A DNA stretch of 34,731 nt, taken from assembly GCA_019352055.1 (NCBI GenBank), contig JABBOB010000032.1, positions 1 through 34,731 of the forward strand. The letters are read 5' to 3'. The notes below the pieces were generated by a model. It saw only the letters and a program-made list of their open reading frames with translations, was not told the origin of the DNA and made no database searches. Below, in pieces: positions 25,658-34,708 of the stretch; positions within the stretch are counted from its first letter, which is position 1; every line of letters begins with the position of its first letter. The position numbers were made by a program, and so were the translations under genes. Origin of the DNA: Acidobacteriota bacterium. GTDB taxonomy: Bacteria; Actinomycetota; Actinomycetes; Actinomycetales; Microbacteriaceae.

Positions 25658-26305
25658 TCAGGGGGAGGCGAGCGCGCGGAGGTGCCGGATCGCCGCGTCG
25701 GGGTCGGGCTGGCCGAAGACCGCCGAGCCCGCGACGAAGGTGTCGGCACCGGCCGCGGCCGCGGTCCCGATCGTGTCCGTGCCGATGCCGCCGTCGACCT
25801 GCAGCCAGACGTCGCGGCCGCCGATCGCCGCGCGGACCTCCCGCACCTTGTCCATCAGGTCCGTCATGAACGACTGGCCGCCGAAGCCCGGCTCCACCGT
25901 CATCACGAGCACCTGGTCGAACTCGGCCAGCGCGGCAAGATAGGGGCCCACGTCGGTCCTGGGCTTGAGCGCGATCCCGGCCCGGGCGCCCGCTGCGCGG
26001 ATGGCGCGCGCGGTCGCGATCGGCTCGTGGGCGGCCTCCGCGTGGAACGTCACGGTGTGGGCGCCCGCCGCCGCGTAGCCCGGCGCCCAGCGGTCGGGGT
26101 CGTCGATCATCAGGTGCACGTCGAGCGGCAGCGCGCTCACCTGCGCGAGCCGCTGCACCATCGGCAGGCCGAAGGTCAGGTTCGGCACGAAGTGGTTGTC
26201 CATCACGTCGCAGTGCACGAGGTCGGCGGACGGGATGCGCTCGATCTCGGCGGCGAAGGCGCTGAAGTCGGCGGAGAGGATGCTCGGTTCGATCCGGACG
26301 GCCAC
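25658..26305 (-). CDS. rpe: Ribulose-phosphate 3-epimerase
   Basis: Rpe (215 residues) interconverts ribulose 5-phosphate and xylulose 5-phosphate in the pentose phosphate pathway, which also supplies PRPP for the neighbouring his and trp genes. Motifs are IEPSILSADF, the metal-binding HCDVMDNHFVPNLTFG, LDVHLMIDDPDRW, VEPGFGGQSFM and QVDGGIGTDT. The start GTG 26305 (VAVRIEPS) has no ribosome binding site; TAGGGT lies 7 bases upstream and overlaps the stop codon of the preceding hydrolase gene. Confidence 0.97.
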   Translation of the reverse strand: MAVRIEPSILSADFSAFAAEIERIPSADLVHCDVMDNHFVPNLTFGLPMVQRLAQVSALPLDVHLMIDDPDRWAPGYAAAGAHTVTFHAEAAHEPIATARAIRAAGARAGIALKPRTDVGPYLAALAEFDQVLVMTVEPGFGGQSFMTDLMDKVREVRAAIGGRDVWLQVDGGIGTDTIGTAAAAGADTFVAGSAVFGQPDPDAAIRHLRALASP

Positions 26306-26312
26306 GGGCTCG

Positions 26313-26318
26313 ACCCTA
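26313..26318 (-). promoter_or_regulatory. Candidate leaderless -10 of rpe
   Basis: TAGGGT on the minus strand is followed by 7 bases (CGAGCCC) and the rpe GTG. Its first three bases are the TAG stop codon of the upstream hydrolase gene, so promoter and stop share sequence. Confidence 0.45.
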
Positions 26319-27227
26319 GGCGTCGTGCGCCGCGAGGAAGCCGCCCACGAGCTCCCGGAACCCCTCCGGCTGCTCGAGGTGGCTGCAGTGGCTGGCACCG
26401 GGGATCACGTGCGCGGCGACGTCGGGGATGCGCTCCACGAACGGGGCCCACGTCGCCGGGGTGGCCTCGTCGAACTCGCCAGCGACGACGAGGGTGGGCG
26501 CGGTGATCGATCCCAGGCGGTCGACGATCGTCCAGTCGGCCATCGTGCCCGTCACGAAGAACTCGTTCACCCCGTTCATCGTGTGATACACGGTCGGCTC
26601 GGCCGCCATCTGCGCCTCGCTGTCGAGGAAGTCCTGCGGCATCGGCACGACCCGGCACACATGGCGCTCGTAGAACACCGCCGTCGCGGCGAGGTACGCC
26701 GGGTCCTCGACGGTGCCGTCGGCCTCGTGGCGGTCGAGCGCCACGCGGACCTCGGCGGGCAGCTGTGCCCGCAGCTCGTTCGCGCCCTCGACCCACGACC
26801 GCATGGACGCCGGCGAGTTGCAGATCGCGAGCGACGCGAGCCCGGCCGGCTGCCGGACCGCGATCTCCGCACCGAGCATGCCGCCCCAGGACTGCCCGAG
26901 CACGTGGTAGCGCTCGAGTCCCAGCGCGTCGACCAGGTTCGCGAACTCGTCGACGAAGAGCTCCGGCGTCCAGAAGTCGGCCGACGCGTCGGGCCGGTGG
27001 GTGCTGCGCCCGCACCCGACCTGGTCGTAGTGCACGACCGTGCGGCCGGTCTCGTCGGCGAGCGCGGCGAGGTTCCGGAGGTAGTCGTGCGCCATGCCGG
27101 GGCCGCCGTGCAGGACGACCAGCGGCAGCGCTCCCTCCACGGGGACGGCGGGACGCGTCACCTGCACCCAGGTCTCGAGATCGCGGAACGGGACCGTGCG
27201 GGTCGTGACGGGCATGCGGATCAGCAT
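26316..27227 (-). CDS. Alpha/beta hydrolase, proline iminopeptidase type
   Basis: A 303-residue alpha/beta hydrolase of the proline iminopeptidase / L-amino acid amidase (S33) group, which frees N-terminal proline or other amino acids from small peptides or amides. The oxyanion motif is VVLHGGPGMAHDYL, and DQVGCGRSTHR follows. The nucleophile elbow is GQSWGG. The acid is the Asp in VAGEFDEATP, and the final His is in PGASHCSHLEQPE. Start ATG 27227 has GGGGGAG directly upstream; ATG 27215 is an alternative. It lies 13 bases after hutI on the same strand, so it could be co-transcribed with the hut operon and supply amino acids from peptides, but this is inference. Confidence 0.88.
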   Translation of the reverse strand: MLIRMPVTTRTVPFRDLETWVQVTRPAVPVEGALPLVVLHGGPGMAHDYLRNLAALADETGRTVVHYDQVGCGRSTHRPDASADFWTPELFVDEFANLVDALGLERYHVLGQSWGGMLGAEIAVRQPAGLASLAICNSPASMRSWVEGANELRAQLPAEVRVALDRHEADGTVEDPAYLAATAVFYERHVCRVVPMPQDFLDSEAQMAAEPTVYHTMNGVNEFFVTGTMADWTIVDRLGSITAPTLVVAGEFDEATPATWAPFVERIPDVAAHVIPGASHCSHLEQPEGFRELVGGFLAAHDA

Positions 27228-27240
27228 GCTCCCCCGCGCC

Positions 27241-28404
27241 TCAGCGGCCGCCGGAGATCACCCGCGCGGTGAGCGGCACCCCGGGGCGGTAGGCGAGGTG
27301 CACCGCGGAAGGGGCGTCGAGCACGTGCAGGTCCGCCGGCCCACCGACGCGGATCGCGCCGACGGCGTCGGGCCCGGCGTCCATCCCGAGCACGGCGGCG
27401 CCGCCCCGGGTCGCGGCCCAGAGCGCCTCCGCGACGCTGAGGCGCTGCTGCAGCACCGCGGTGGCGACGCAGAACGCCATCGACGTGGTGAAGCTCGAAC
27501 CGGGGTTGCAGTTGCTCGCGATCGCCAGCGGCACCCCCGCGTCGGCGAGACGGCGAGCGGGGGCGAGCGGTTGACGGGTGCTGAGGTCGGCGGCGGGGAG
27601 GAGCACCGCCGCGACCCCCGCGCCGGCGAGCGCGTCGACGTCGCCGGCCGAGACGTGGTTGACGTGGTCGACGCTCGCGGCGCCGAGCTCGGCGGCGAGC
27701 GCGACGCCGCCGGACTCGCCCAGCTGGTTGCCGTGCACCCGCAGCCGCAGCCCTGCCTCCCGGCCGGCGAGCAGCACCTCCCGCGACTCGTCGACCGTGA
27801 ACGCACCCGCCTCGCAGAAGACGTCGATCGCGTCGACGAACGGCAGGACCGCGGCGAGCATCGCTCCGGTGACGAGGTCGACGTACGCACGGCGGTCGAT
27901 CCCGTCGGGCAGCAGGTGCGCGCCGAGGTAGGTGACGGTGTCGGCGGCCTCCCTCCCGATCCTGGCGAGGCGCGCCTCGGACGCCACGTCGAGGCCGTAG
28001 CCGGTCTTCGTCTCGAGGGTGGTCGTGCCGCCGGAGCGCGCCTCGGCGCGGAGGCGCCGCGCGGCGACCAGCAGCTCGTCGTCGCTCGCCGCCCGGGTCG
28101 CCGCGACGGTCGTCGCGATGCCGCCCGCGGCGTACGGCCGGCCCGCGAGCCGGGCCTCGAACTCGGCGCCCCGGTCCCCCGCGAACACGATGTGCGTGTG
28201 GCAGTCCACCCAGCCGGGCAGGACGGCCCGGCCGCCCAGGTCCGTCCGCCGGTCGGCGGCGGGTGCGAGCGCGGCGGCGCCGAACCAGGCGACCCGGCCG
28301 TCCTCGACCACGAGAGCGGCGTCGGTGAGCCGGCTCGACGCCTCCGGCGTCGGGCCGTCGTGCGTCGTCAGCTCGGCGATGCCGGTCAGCAGCTCGCTGC
28401 TCAT
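27241..28404 (-). CDS. hutI: Imidazolonepropionase
   Basis: HutI (387 residues) hydrolyses 4-imidazolone-5-propionate to N-formimino-L-glutamate. It is an amidohydrolase-superfamily enzyme with metal ligands DCHTHIVFAGDR, VHGNQLGESGG (His), VDHVNHVS (His) and the late IASNCNPGSSFTTSM segment. TTTLETKTGYGLD is the conserved substrate loop. The start ATG 28404 overlaps the hutF stop in ATGA, so the two enzymes of consecutive steps are coupled. Confidence 0.96.
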   Translation of the reverse strand: MSSELLTGIAELTTHDGPTPEASSRLTDAALVVEDGRVAWFGAAALAPAADRRTDLGGRAVLPGWVDCHTHIVFAGDRGAEFEARLAGRPYAAGGIATTVAATRAASDDELLVAARRLRAEARSGGTTTLETKTGYGLDVASEARLARIGREAADTVTYLGAHLLPDGIDRRAYVDLVTGAMLAAVLPFVDAIDVFCEAGAFTVDESREVLLAGREAGLRLRVHGNQLGESGGVALAAELGAASVDHVNHVSAGDVDALAGAGVAAVLLPAADLSTRQPLAPARRLADAGVPLAIASNCNPGSSFTTSMAFCVATAVLQQRLSVAEALWAATRGGAAVLGMDAGPDAVGAIRVGGPADLHVLDAPSAVHLAYRPGVPLTARVISGGR

Positions 28405-29741
28405 CGTGCGGACTCGTCGCTCGACACGCGGTCGTCGTGGGGCCCTGCACCGGCCCGTCGCCGGATCGAGCCCGATCCGTGCAGGACCCGGCCGGCGACG
28501 ACCGTCGTCAGGACGTCGGATGCGGTCGCGGTCAGGACCAGCTGATCGGGTTCGGCTCCGGTCGTGCGGGGCGAGCCGGGGTCGAGCTCGACGAAGTCGG
28601 CCGGGTCGCCGACGGCGAACCGGTTCGGGCGCAGGCCGAGGCTCGTCGAGCCGTGCCACGTCCCCGCGGCGAGCAGCGCTGGGGGCCCGATGCGGCCGCG
28701 TCGCCCGGAGGCGAGCCGCTCCCCCGCCTCCAGCCCTCGGATCTCCAGCAGCGGGTCGATCACCGACTGGCCGTCGGAGCCGAGCGCGATGCGCGCGCCC
28801 GCGGCCGCCAGCGCCTTCCCCGGGCCGATGCCGTCACCGAGGTCCGCCTCCGTCGTCGGGCAGAAGGCGACGGTCGCGCCGGCTGCGCCCACCCGTGCCA
28901 CGTCCTCCGGCGAGAGGTGGGTGCCGTGCACGAGGGTGGTCCGCGGCCCGAGCACGCCGAGCCGGTCGAGCGCGGCGACCGGCGTCTCGCCGTGCACCGC
29001 GAGGAACGCGGCCGTCTCCCGTGGCTGCTCCGCGACGTGGAGGTGCAGCGGCACGTCGGCGGGCAGCGCGGCCACGATGCGCTCGATCGCCGACAGCGGC
29101 ACCGCGCGCACCGAGTGGATCGCGGCGCCGACCGCGACCAGCGGGTCGTCGCCCACCGCCTCCCGGAGCGCCTGCCAGCGGACCAGCCACCCCGCCGCGT
29201 CGCCGTCGCCGAACCGGCGCTGCTCGGGCTCGAGCGGGCGCCCGTCCACGTCGGCGGCGAGATAGCAGGTGTCGAGCAGCAGGAGGCGGATCCCCACGTC
29301 GCGGGCGGCATCGGCGAGCGCCAGCTCCATCGCGTGCGGTGGCTGGTACGGCCGGCCACCGGGCCGGTGGTGCACATAGTGGAACTCGCCGACCGCCGTC
29401 CAGCCCGCTTCCACCATCTCGCGGAAGACCCGTCGTGCGATCACCCCGTACGACTCAGGGGTCACGGCCGCGGCGAGGCGGTACATCGCCCGCCGCCAGT
29501 GCCAGAAGTCGCCCCCGTCGCCGTGCGTGCGCCCGCGCAGCTCGCGGTGGAACGCGTGCGAGTGCGCGTTCACGAAGCCGGGGACGACGAGGCGGAGGTG
29601 CCGGTCGCCCTCCTGCGCGGCGACGCCGTCCTGCACCGAGGCGATGCGACCCTCCGCGACGGTGACGCGGACGCTCCTCCGCACGCCGGAGGGCGTCACG
29701 AGGGTCTCGGCCCAGTGCCCGCTCACGACGCGCACCCGCAC
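28401..29741 (-). CDS. hutF: Formimidoylglutamate deiminase
   Basis: HutF (446 residues from this start) converts N-formimino-L-glutamate to N-formyl-L-glutamate and ammonia, the branch of histidine degradation that needs a later deformylase. Zinc ligands are in PGFVNAHSHAFHRELRG, HLHVAEQPRET and TTLVHGTHLS, and the catalytic Asp is in ALGSDGQSVIDPL. WHWRRAMYRLA and FHYVHHRPGG are typical. The start is uncertain: several in-frame GTG codons lie at 29741-29727, and the best purine stretch (GGAGGA near 29770) is rather far. It follows the M20 hydrolase gene by 76 bases. Confidence 0.94.
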   Translation of the reverse strand: MRVRVVSGHWAETLVTPSGVRRSVRVTVAEGRIASVQDGVAAQEGDRHLRLVVPGFVNAHSHAFHRELRGRTHGDGGDFWHWRRAMYRLAAAVTPESYGVIARRVFREMVEAGWTAVGEFHYVHHRPGGRPYQPPHAMELALADAARDVGIRLLLLDTCYLAADVDGRPLEPEQRRFGDGDAAGWLVRWQALREAVGDDPLVAVGAAIHSVRAVPLSAIERIVAALPADVPLHLHVAEQPRETAAFLAVHGETPVAALDRLGVLGPRTTLVHGTHLSPEDVARVGAAGATVAFCPTTEADLGDGIGPGKALAAAGARIALGSDGQSVIDPLLEIRGLEAGERLASGRRGRIGPPALLAAGTWHGSTSLGLRPNRFAVGDPADFVELDPGSPRTTGAEPDQLVLTATASDVLTTVVAGRVLHGSGSIRRRAGAGPHDDRVSSDESAR

Positions 29742-29817
29742 GCACCGCTCTGCAGGGCGAAGCGTCCTCCGGAGCGGCGCGTGGTCGACGGGGCGCGACC
29801 GACAGCAGGAGGGCGGG

Positions 29818-30999
29818 TCACGAGGCCAGCCTCCGGAGGATCCGCTCCAGGGCGTCGACCCCGGCGGCCACGTCGGCGTCGTCGGCGTGCTCGTCCGGGG
29901 CGTGGGAGACGCCGGTCGGGTTCCTGACGAACAGCATCGCGGTCGGCCGGTGCGCCGCGAGGACCCCGGCGTCGTGGCCCGCGCCGGTCGGCAGCGCTGG
30001 GACGCCGCCCAGCACCCGATCGAGCTCCTCCCGGAGCGGGACGTCGAAGACGACCTCGTCGCTCCAGCTGCTCCGCTCGATCGCGAACCCGCAGCCGTTG
30101 CGGGCGGCCTCCAGCGAGCCGGACTCCTCGATGCGGGCGACGAGCGCGCGGACGGCGGCCCCGTCGCCGGCGCGCACGTCGAGCGAGAGATCCACCCGCG
30201 ACGCGATGACGTTCGTCCCTCCCGGCACCGCCTCGACCCGTCCGACGGTCGCGCGAGCGCCGGGCGCGGCGAGCGCCGCCGCCTCCACCTGCAGGATCAC
30301 CCGCGCTGCGGCGACGACCGGGTCGGCCCGGTCCGCCATCCGCGTCGTGCCGGCGTGGTCGCCCCGGCCGGTGATCGCGATGCGCCAACGGCCGTGCGCC
30401 AGGATGCCCGACGCCAGGGCGATCGGGGCGCCGCGATCCGCGAGCCCCCGTCCCTGCTCGATGTGCAGCTCGACGAAGCAGCCGATGCGGGAGAGGGCCG
30501 TGTCGTCGCGCCCGGCGGCGTCGGGGTCGAGCCCCGCCTCCTGCGCGAGCTCGCGTGCCCGGTCGGCCGGCAGCGCGCCGGTCAGCAGGCGGGAGCCGAG
30601 GCACGCGACGCCCAGCTGCGAGCCCTCCTCCTCCGCGAACACCAGGACCGCGATGGGCCGGGCGGCCCGGAACCCGCCTGCGCGGAGACGCCGGACGGCG
30701 ACGAGCGCTGACACGACGCCCAGCGGTCCGTCGAACCGTCCGCCGCCGGGCACCGAGTCGAGGTGGCTGCCGGTGACGACCGCGCCGTCGGCCGGCTCGC
30801 CCCACCACGCCCACAGGTTGCCGTTCGCATCGGGCGCGACGTTCAGCCCGATGGCCTCCGCCGTCGTCGCGAACCAGCGCCGCAGCTCGGTCGCGACCGG
30901 CCCGAAGCCTGGGCGGGACCAGCCGCCGCGCGCGTCGCGCCCGATGCCGTCGAGCTCCGCCAGCAGCTCGGACGCGGTCGGCTCCCCGGCCTCGCTCAT
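29818..30999 (-). CDS. M20-family amidohydrolase (allantoate amidohydrolase / carbamoylase type)
   Basis: A 393-residue dinuclear-metal hydrolase of the AllC / N-carbamoyl-L-amino-acid hydrolase group. Metal ligands are His79 ([12 protein letters not shown]), Asp90 (RFDGPLG), the Glu of [10 protein letters not shown] (123-125), His179 (ELHIEQG) and His366 (SHAPDE). The dimer-contact HAGTTRM (His215), [17 protein letters not shown] (Asn263, Arg276) and GAGHDAG (His342) are conserved substrate-site elements. It starts at ATG 30999, overlapping the hutU stop (ATGA). No allantoin genes are near. Its place between hutU and hutF, with no hutG in the operon, makes N-formylglutamate the most likely substrate; this is inference. 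Related carbamoylases are known to accept N-formyl amino acids. Confidence 0.9.
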   Translation of the reverse strand: MSEAGEPTASELLAELDGIGRDARGGWSRPGFGPVATELRRWFATTAEAIGLNVAPDANGNLWAWWGEPADGAVVTGSHLDSVPGGGRFDGPLGVVSALVAVRRLRAGGFRAARPIAVLVFAEEEGSQLGVACLGSRLLTGALPADRARELAQEAGLDPDAAGRDDTALSRIGCFVELHIEQGRGLADRGAPIALASGILAHGRWRIAITGRGDHAGTTRMADRADPVVAAARVILQVEAAALAAPGARATVGRVEAVPGGTNVIASRVDLSLDVRAGDGAAVRALVARIEESGSLEAARNGCGFAIERSSWSDEVVFDVPLREELDRVLGGVPALPTGAGHDAGVLAAHRPTAMLFVRNPTGVSHAPDEHADDADVAAGVDALERILRRLAS

Positions 31000-32675
31000 G
31001 CTCGGGCGTCGAGTCCGGGCACCGACGGCACCCAGAGCCCGCGCTCCGCGGCGACCTCGTGCGCGCGGTCGTACCCGGCGTCGACGTGCCGCATGACACC
31101 GGTGCCGGGGTCGTTCACCAGCACCCGTGCGATCTTCTCCGCGGCGAGGTCGGTGCCGTCCGCGACGATCACCTGGCCCGCGTGGATCGACCGGCCGATG
31201 CCGACGCCGCCACCGTGGTGGATCGACACCCAGCTCGCCCCGGAGGCGGTGTTCAGGAGGGCGTTGAGCAGCGGCCAGTCGGCGATCGCGTCGGAGCCGT
31301 CGGCCATCGCCTCCGTCTCCCGGTACGGGGAGGCGACCGAGCCGGAGTCGAGGTGGTCGCGGCCGATCACGATCGGCGCGGAGAGCTCGCCGGAGCGGAC
31401 CATGTCGTTGAACCGCAGCCCGGCGAGGTGCCGCTCCTTGTAGCCGAGCCAGCAGATGCGCGCGGGCAGGCCCTCGAACTCGATCTTCTCGCCCGCGGCC
31501 TCGATCCAGCGGCGGAGCTTCGCATCGTCCGGGAACAGCTCGAGGATCGCGCGGTCCGTCGCCGCGATGTCGGCCGGGTCGCCTGACAGCGCGACCCAGC
31601 GGAACGGTCCCTTGCCCTCCGCGAACAGCGGGCGGATGTAGGCGGGCACGAAGCCGGGGAACGCGAACGCGTCCCGGTAGCCGCCGAGGCGGGCCTCCGC
31701 GCGGAGGGAGTTGCCGTAGTCGAACACCTTCGCGCCCGCCTCCTGGAAAGCGACCATCGCGGCCACGTGCGCGGCCATCGACGCGCGCGCGGCGAGGGTG
31801 AACGCCTCCGGGTCGGCGTCCGCCCGTGCCTGCCACTCGGTGAACGGCACGCCGAGCGGCAGGTACTTCAGCGGGTCGTGGGCGCTGGTCTGGTCCGTGA
31901 CGACGTCGACCGGGACCCGGCGGCGCAGCAGCTCGGGCAGCACCTCGGCCTGGTTGCCCTCGAGACCGACGGAGAGGGCCCGGTGCTCGGCCTTCGCGGC
32001 GAGCACGCGCTCCAGCGCGTCGTCGAGGTCGTCGGCGACCTCGTCGAGGTAGCGGCGCTCGAGCCGGCGCTCGAGCCGGCTGCGGTCGACGTCGACGACG
32101 AGCACCGCGCCGCCGTTCATGGTCACGGCGAGCGGTTGCGCCCCGCCCATGCCGCCGGCGCCCGCGGTGACCGTCAGCGTGCCGGCGAGCGAGCCGTCGC
32201 CGCCCGACCCCCGAAGCTGCTCGGCGACCGCGGCGAAGGTCTCGTAGGTGCCCTGCAGGATGCCCTGCGTGCCGATGTAGATCCAGGAGCCGGCCGTCAT
32301 CTGGCCGTACATGGTGAGCCCGAGCGACTCGAGCCGCCGGAACTCGGGCCAGGTCGCCCAGTCCGGGACGAGGTTCGAGTTCGCGATGAGCACCCTCGGC
32401 GCCCACTCGTGGGTGCGGAAGACGCCGACGGGCTTGCCGGACTGGACGAGGAGCGTCTCGTCCGCCTCCAGCTCGCGGAGCGTGCGCACGATCGCGTCGA
32501 ACGCCTCCCAGGACCGCGCGGCCCTGCCCGTGCCGCCGTAGACGACGAGGTCCTCCGGGTGCTCGGCGACGTCCGGGTCGAGGTTGTTCATCAGCATCCG
32601 GAGGGGCGCCTCCGTCTGCCAGGACCTCGCGGTCAGGTCGGTGCCGCGCGCGGCGCGGACCTCGGTCCTCTGCAT
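30996..32675 (-). CDS. hutU: Urocanate hydratase
   Basis: HutU (559 residues) adds water to urocanate to give 4-imidazolone-5-propionate with NAD+ as a tightly bound electrophile. NAD-binding [18 protein letters not shown] lies near residue 170, and the active-site Cys is in [11 protein letters not shown], near residue 415. [19 protein letters not shown] is the conserved N-terminal segment, and [16 protein letters not shown] is also typical. Start ATG 32675 has GGAG eight bases upstream, 28 bases after hutH. Its end overlaps the M20 hydrolase gene. Confidence 0.98.
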   Translation of the reverse strand: MQRTEVRAARGTDLTARSWQTEAPLRMLMNNLDPDVAEHPEDLVVYGGTGRAARSWEAFDAIVRTLRELEADETLLVQSGKPVGVFRTHEWAPRVLIANSNLVPDWATWPEFRRLESLGLTMYGQMTAGSWIYIGTQGILQGTYETFAAVAEQLRGSGGDGSLAGTLTVTAGAGGMGGAQPLAVTMNGGAVLVVDVDRSRLERRLERRYLDEVADDLDDALERVLAAKAEHRALSVGLEGNQAEVLPELLRRRVPVDVVTDQTSAHDPLKYLPLGVPFTEWQARADADPEAFTLAARASMAAHVAAMVAFQEAGAKVFDYGNSLRAEARLGGYRDAFAFPGFVPAYIRPLFAEGKGPFRWVALSGDPADIAATDRAILELFPDDAKLRRWIEAAGEKIEFEGLPARICWLGYKERHLAGLRFNDMVRSGELSAPIVIGRDHLDSGSVASPYRETEAMADGSDAIADWPLLNALLNTASGASWVSIHHGGGVGIGRSIHAGQVIVADGTDLAAEKIARVLVNDPGTGVMRHVDAGYDRAHEVAAERGLWVPSVPGLDARA

Positions 32676-32703
32676 GACGGGACTCCTTCTCAGCGGGCGT
32701 CGA

Positions 32704-34242
32704 TCAACCGAGCGGTCCGGTGACGGACTCGGCGGCGGTGCGGATCGCGCCCTCGCGGACGAGCGCGGTCGCGGCTTCGATCTCGGGGGCCAGGAACCGG
32801 TCGGGGCCGGGACCGGGCACGCTCCCGCGGAGACGCGCGACGACCGCAGCGGAGGCGGGGGCCGGTACGAGGGGCGCGCGGAGGTCGAGCGCGCGAGCCG
32901 CGGCGAGCACCTCGATCCCGATGACCGAGGTCAGCGCGTCGACGGCTCGGCGCAGTTTGCGCGCGGCGTGCCAGCCCATCGACACGTGGTCCTCCTGCAT
33001 CGCCGATGACGGGATCGAGTCGACCGAGGCGGGGACGGCGAGGCGCTTCAGCTCGCTCACGAGCCCGGCCGCCGTGTACTGGGCGATCATCAGGCCCGAG
33101 TCGACCCCGGCGTCGTCCGCGAGGAACGCGGGCAGCCCGTTGCTCCGCTTGGGGTCGAGGAGGCGGTCCGTGCGCCGCTCCGACATGCTCGCGAGGTCCG
33201 CGACCGCGATGGCGAGGAAGTCGAGCACGTAGCCCACCGGGGCGCCGTGGAAGTTGCCGTTCGACGCCACCCGGCCATCCGGCATGACGACCGGGTTGTC
33301 GATCGAGGCCGCGAGCTCCCGCTCGGCCACCCGGGCCGCATGGAACCAGGTGTCCCGCGCCGCGCCGTGCACCTGGGGCGCGCAGCGCAGCGAGTACGCG
33401 TCCTGCACGACGGTGTGCTCGGGGCCGAGGTGGCTCTCCCGGATCGCCGAACCCGCGATGGTCGCGACGAGGTTCGCCGCCGCGATCTGCTGACCGGCCT
33501 GGGGGCGCAGAGCGACCAGATCGGCCGCCCATGCCGCGTCCGTGCCGAGCAGCGCCTCCGTGGTCATCGCCGCGGCGACGTCCGCGGTCGCGAGCAGCGT
33601 CGCGAGATCGCTCAGTGCGAGGGCGAGCATGCCGAGCATCCCGTCCGTGCCGTTGACGAGGGCGAGCCCCTCCTTCTCCGCCAGCTCGACGGGGGCGATG
33701 CCGGCCGCCGCCAGCGCCTCCGACGCCTCGAGGCACGCCCCGGACGCGTCACGGACCGGCCCCTCCCCCATCAGCACGAGCGCGCAGTGCGCGAGCGGGG
33801 CGAGGTCGCCGGAGCAGCCGAGCGAGCCGTACTCGTGCACGACCGGAGCGATCCCGGCGTTGAGCACGGCGAGGTAGGTGTCGAGCGTCGACTCGCGGAT
33901 GCCGGTGCGTCCGGTCGCGAGGGTCTGGATGCGCAGCAGCATCAGGGCGCGGACGACCTCGCGCTCGACCTCGGGCCCCGTGCCGGCCGCGTGGCTGCGG
34001 ATCAGGCTGCGCTGGAGCCGGGTGCGCTCGTCCGGAGCGATGAACGTCGTCGCCAGCGCGCCGAAGCCGGTGGAGACGCCGTAGTGGGGCTGCGGGTCGG
34101 CCGCGAGGGCCTCGACGACCGCGCGGGAGGCGGCGACTCGCTGCCGGGCCTCCGGATCGAGCACGACGACGGCCCCCTCACGGGCGACGGACGCGACCTC
34201 GTCGATGCTGAGCGGGGCATGCCCGACGGTCACCACTGCCAT
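32704..34242 (-). CDS. hutH: Histidine ammonia-lyase
   Basis: HutH (512 residues) removes ammonia from histidine to give urocanate. The MIO electrophile forms from the internal triad in [14 protein letters not shown]: Cys143-Ser144-Gly145, so the first residue is Cys instead of the more common Ala. HYGVSTGFG holds the catalytic Tyr54. [13 protein letters not shown] and [20 protein letters not shown]-like segments are typical. It is the first gene of the hut operon and starts at ATG 34242, with only weak purines before it. The divergent iclR-type gene and a perfect palindrome lie just upstream. Confidence 0.97.
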   Translation of the reverse strand: MAVVTVGHAPLSIDEVASVAREGAVVVLDPEARQRVAASRAVVEALAADPQPHYGVSTGFGALATTFIAPDERTRLQRSLIRSHAAGTGPEVEREVVRALMLLRIQTLATGRTGIRESTLDTYLAVLNAGIAPVVHEYGSLGCSGDLAPLAHCALVLMGEGPVRDASGACLEASEALAAAGIAPVELAEKEGLALVNGTDGMLGMLALALSDLATLLATADVAAAMTTEALLGTDAAWAADLVALRPQAGQQIAAANLVATIAGSAIRESHLGPEHTVVQDAYSLRCAPQVHGAARDTWFHAARVAERELAASIDNPVVMPDGRVASNGNFHGAPVGYVLDFLAIAVADLASMSERRTDRLLDPKRSNGLPAFLADDAGVDSGLMIAQYTAAGLVSELKRLAVPASVDSIPSSAMQEDHVSMGWHAARKLRRAVDALTSVIGIEVLAAARALDLRAPLVPAPASAAVVARLRGSVPGPGPDRFLAPEIEAATALVREGAIRTAAESVTGPLG

Positions 34243-34294
34243 GGGTCCATCGTTCGCCGCGCACCCTCCCCGCGCGAGGGCTGCCGACGGACCG

Positions 34295-34314
34295 GTGTCT
34301 CACCCGTGAGACAC
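34295..34314. promoter_or_regulatory. Palindromic operator between hutH and the iclR-type gene
   Basis: A perfect inverted repeat with 9-bp arms and a CC spacer (GTGTCTCAC-CC-GTGAGACAC) lies 52 bases upstream of hutH and 7 bases before the GTG of the divergent IclR-family gene. GACACT (34310-34315), 6 bases before that GTG, may be its -10 for a leaderless transcript, so binding would block the regulator gene itself. Position and symmetry fit an IclR-family dimer site controlling the hut operon. Confidence 0.7.
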
Positions 34315-34321
34315 TTCGTCC

Positions 34322-34708
34322 GTGACCGACGGTGCGCCCGCCGCCCGCGGCGCGCTCCGGATCCTCGCCCACCTCGGTGCCGCGCGCGGGCCCCTCCCCG
34401 CGGGGCAGCTCGCGACCGCCACCGGCCTGCCGCGGGCCTCCGTCTACCGTCTCCTCCGGGTGCTGGAGGAGGAGGGGTTCGTGCTTCGCTTCCCGGAGGC
34501 CCACCGCTGGGGCATCGGCATCGCGGCGTTCGAGCTGGCGGGCGGGTACAACCGGCAGGAACCGCTGACGAGGCTCGGCCGACCGATCGTCGCCGCGCTC
34601 GTCGACCGGGTCGGCGAGAACGCGCACCTCGCCGCGCTGCACGGCCGGGACGTGATCTACCTGATCGAGGAACGGGCGGCGCGCCGGCGGTCGCGAAAAT
34701 GGCGGTGA
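34322..34708 (+). CDS. IclR-family transcriptional regulator, broken at 3' side
   Basis: The start is GTG 34322. Residues 8-70 form the IclR winged helix-turn-helix (GALRILAHLGAARGPLPAGQL, ATGLPRASVYRLLRVLEEEG). The effector domain begins normally (TRLGRPIVAALVDRVGENAHLAALHGRDVIYLIEER in pieces) but stops matching after about residue 118. The frame then reads ARRRSRKWR and ends at TGA 34706-34708, giving 128 residues where the family has about 240-260. The last bases seem to come from other DNA (see the junction entry), so the real gene probably continues beyond a true junction. By position it should regulate the hut operon, as repressor or activator responding to histidine or urocanate; that is inference. 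Confidence 0.8.
   Translation: MTDGAPAARGALRILAHLGAARGPLPAGQLATATGLPRASVYRLLRVLEEEGFVLRFPEAHRWGIGIAAFELAGGYNRQEPLTRLGRPIVAALVDRVGENAHLAALHGRDVIYLIEERAARRRSRKWR

Noticed and set aside
28437-29927. A 496-codon plus-strand frame in the hut region
   Set aside because: It is antisense to HutF, which has all its zinc ligands; low-complexity His/Arg/Val content is typical of a shadow.
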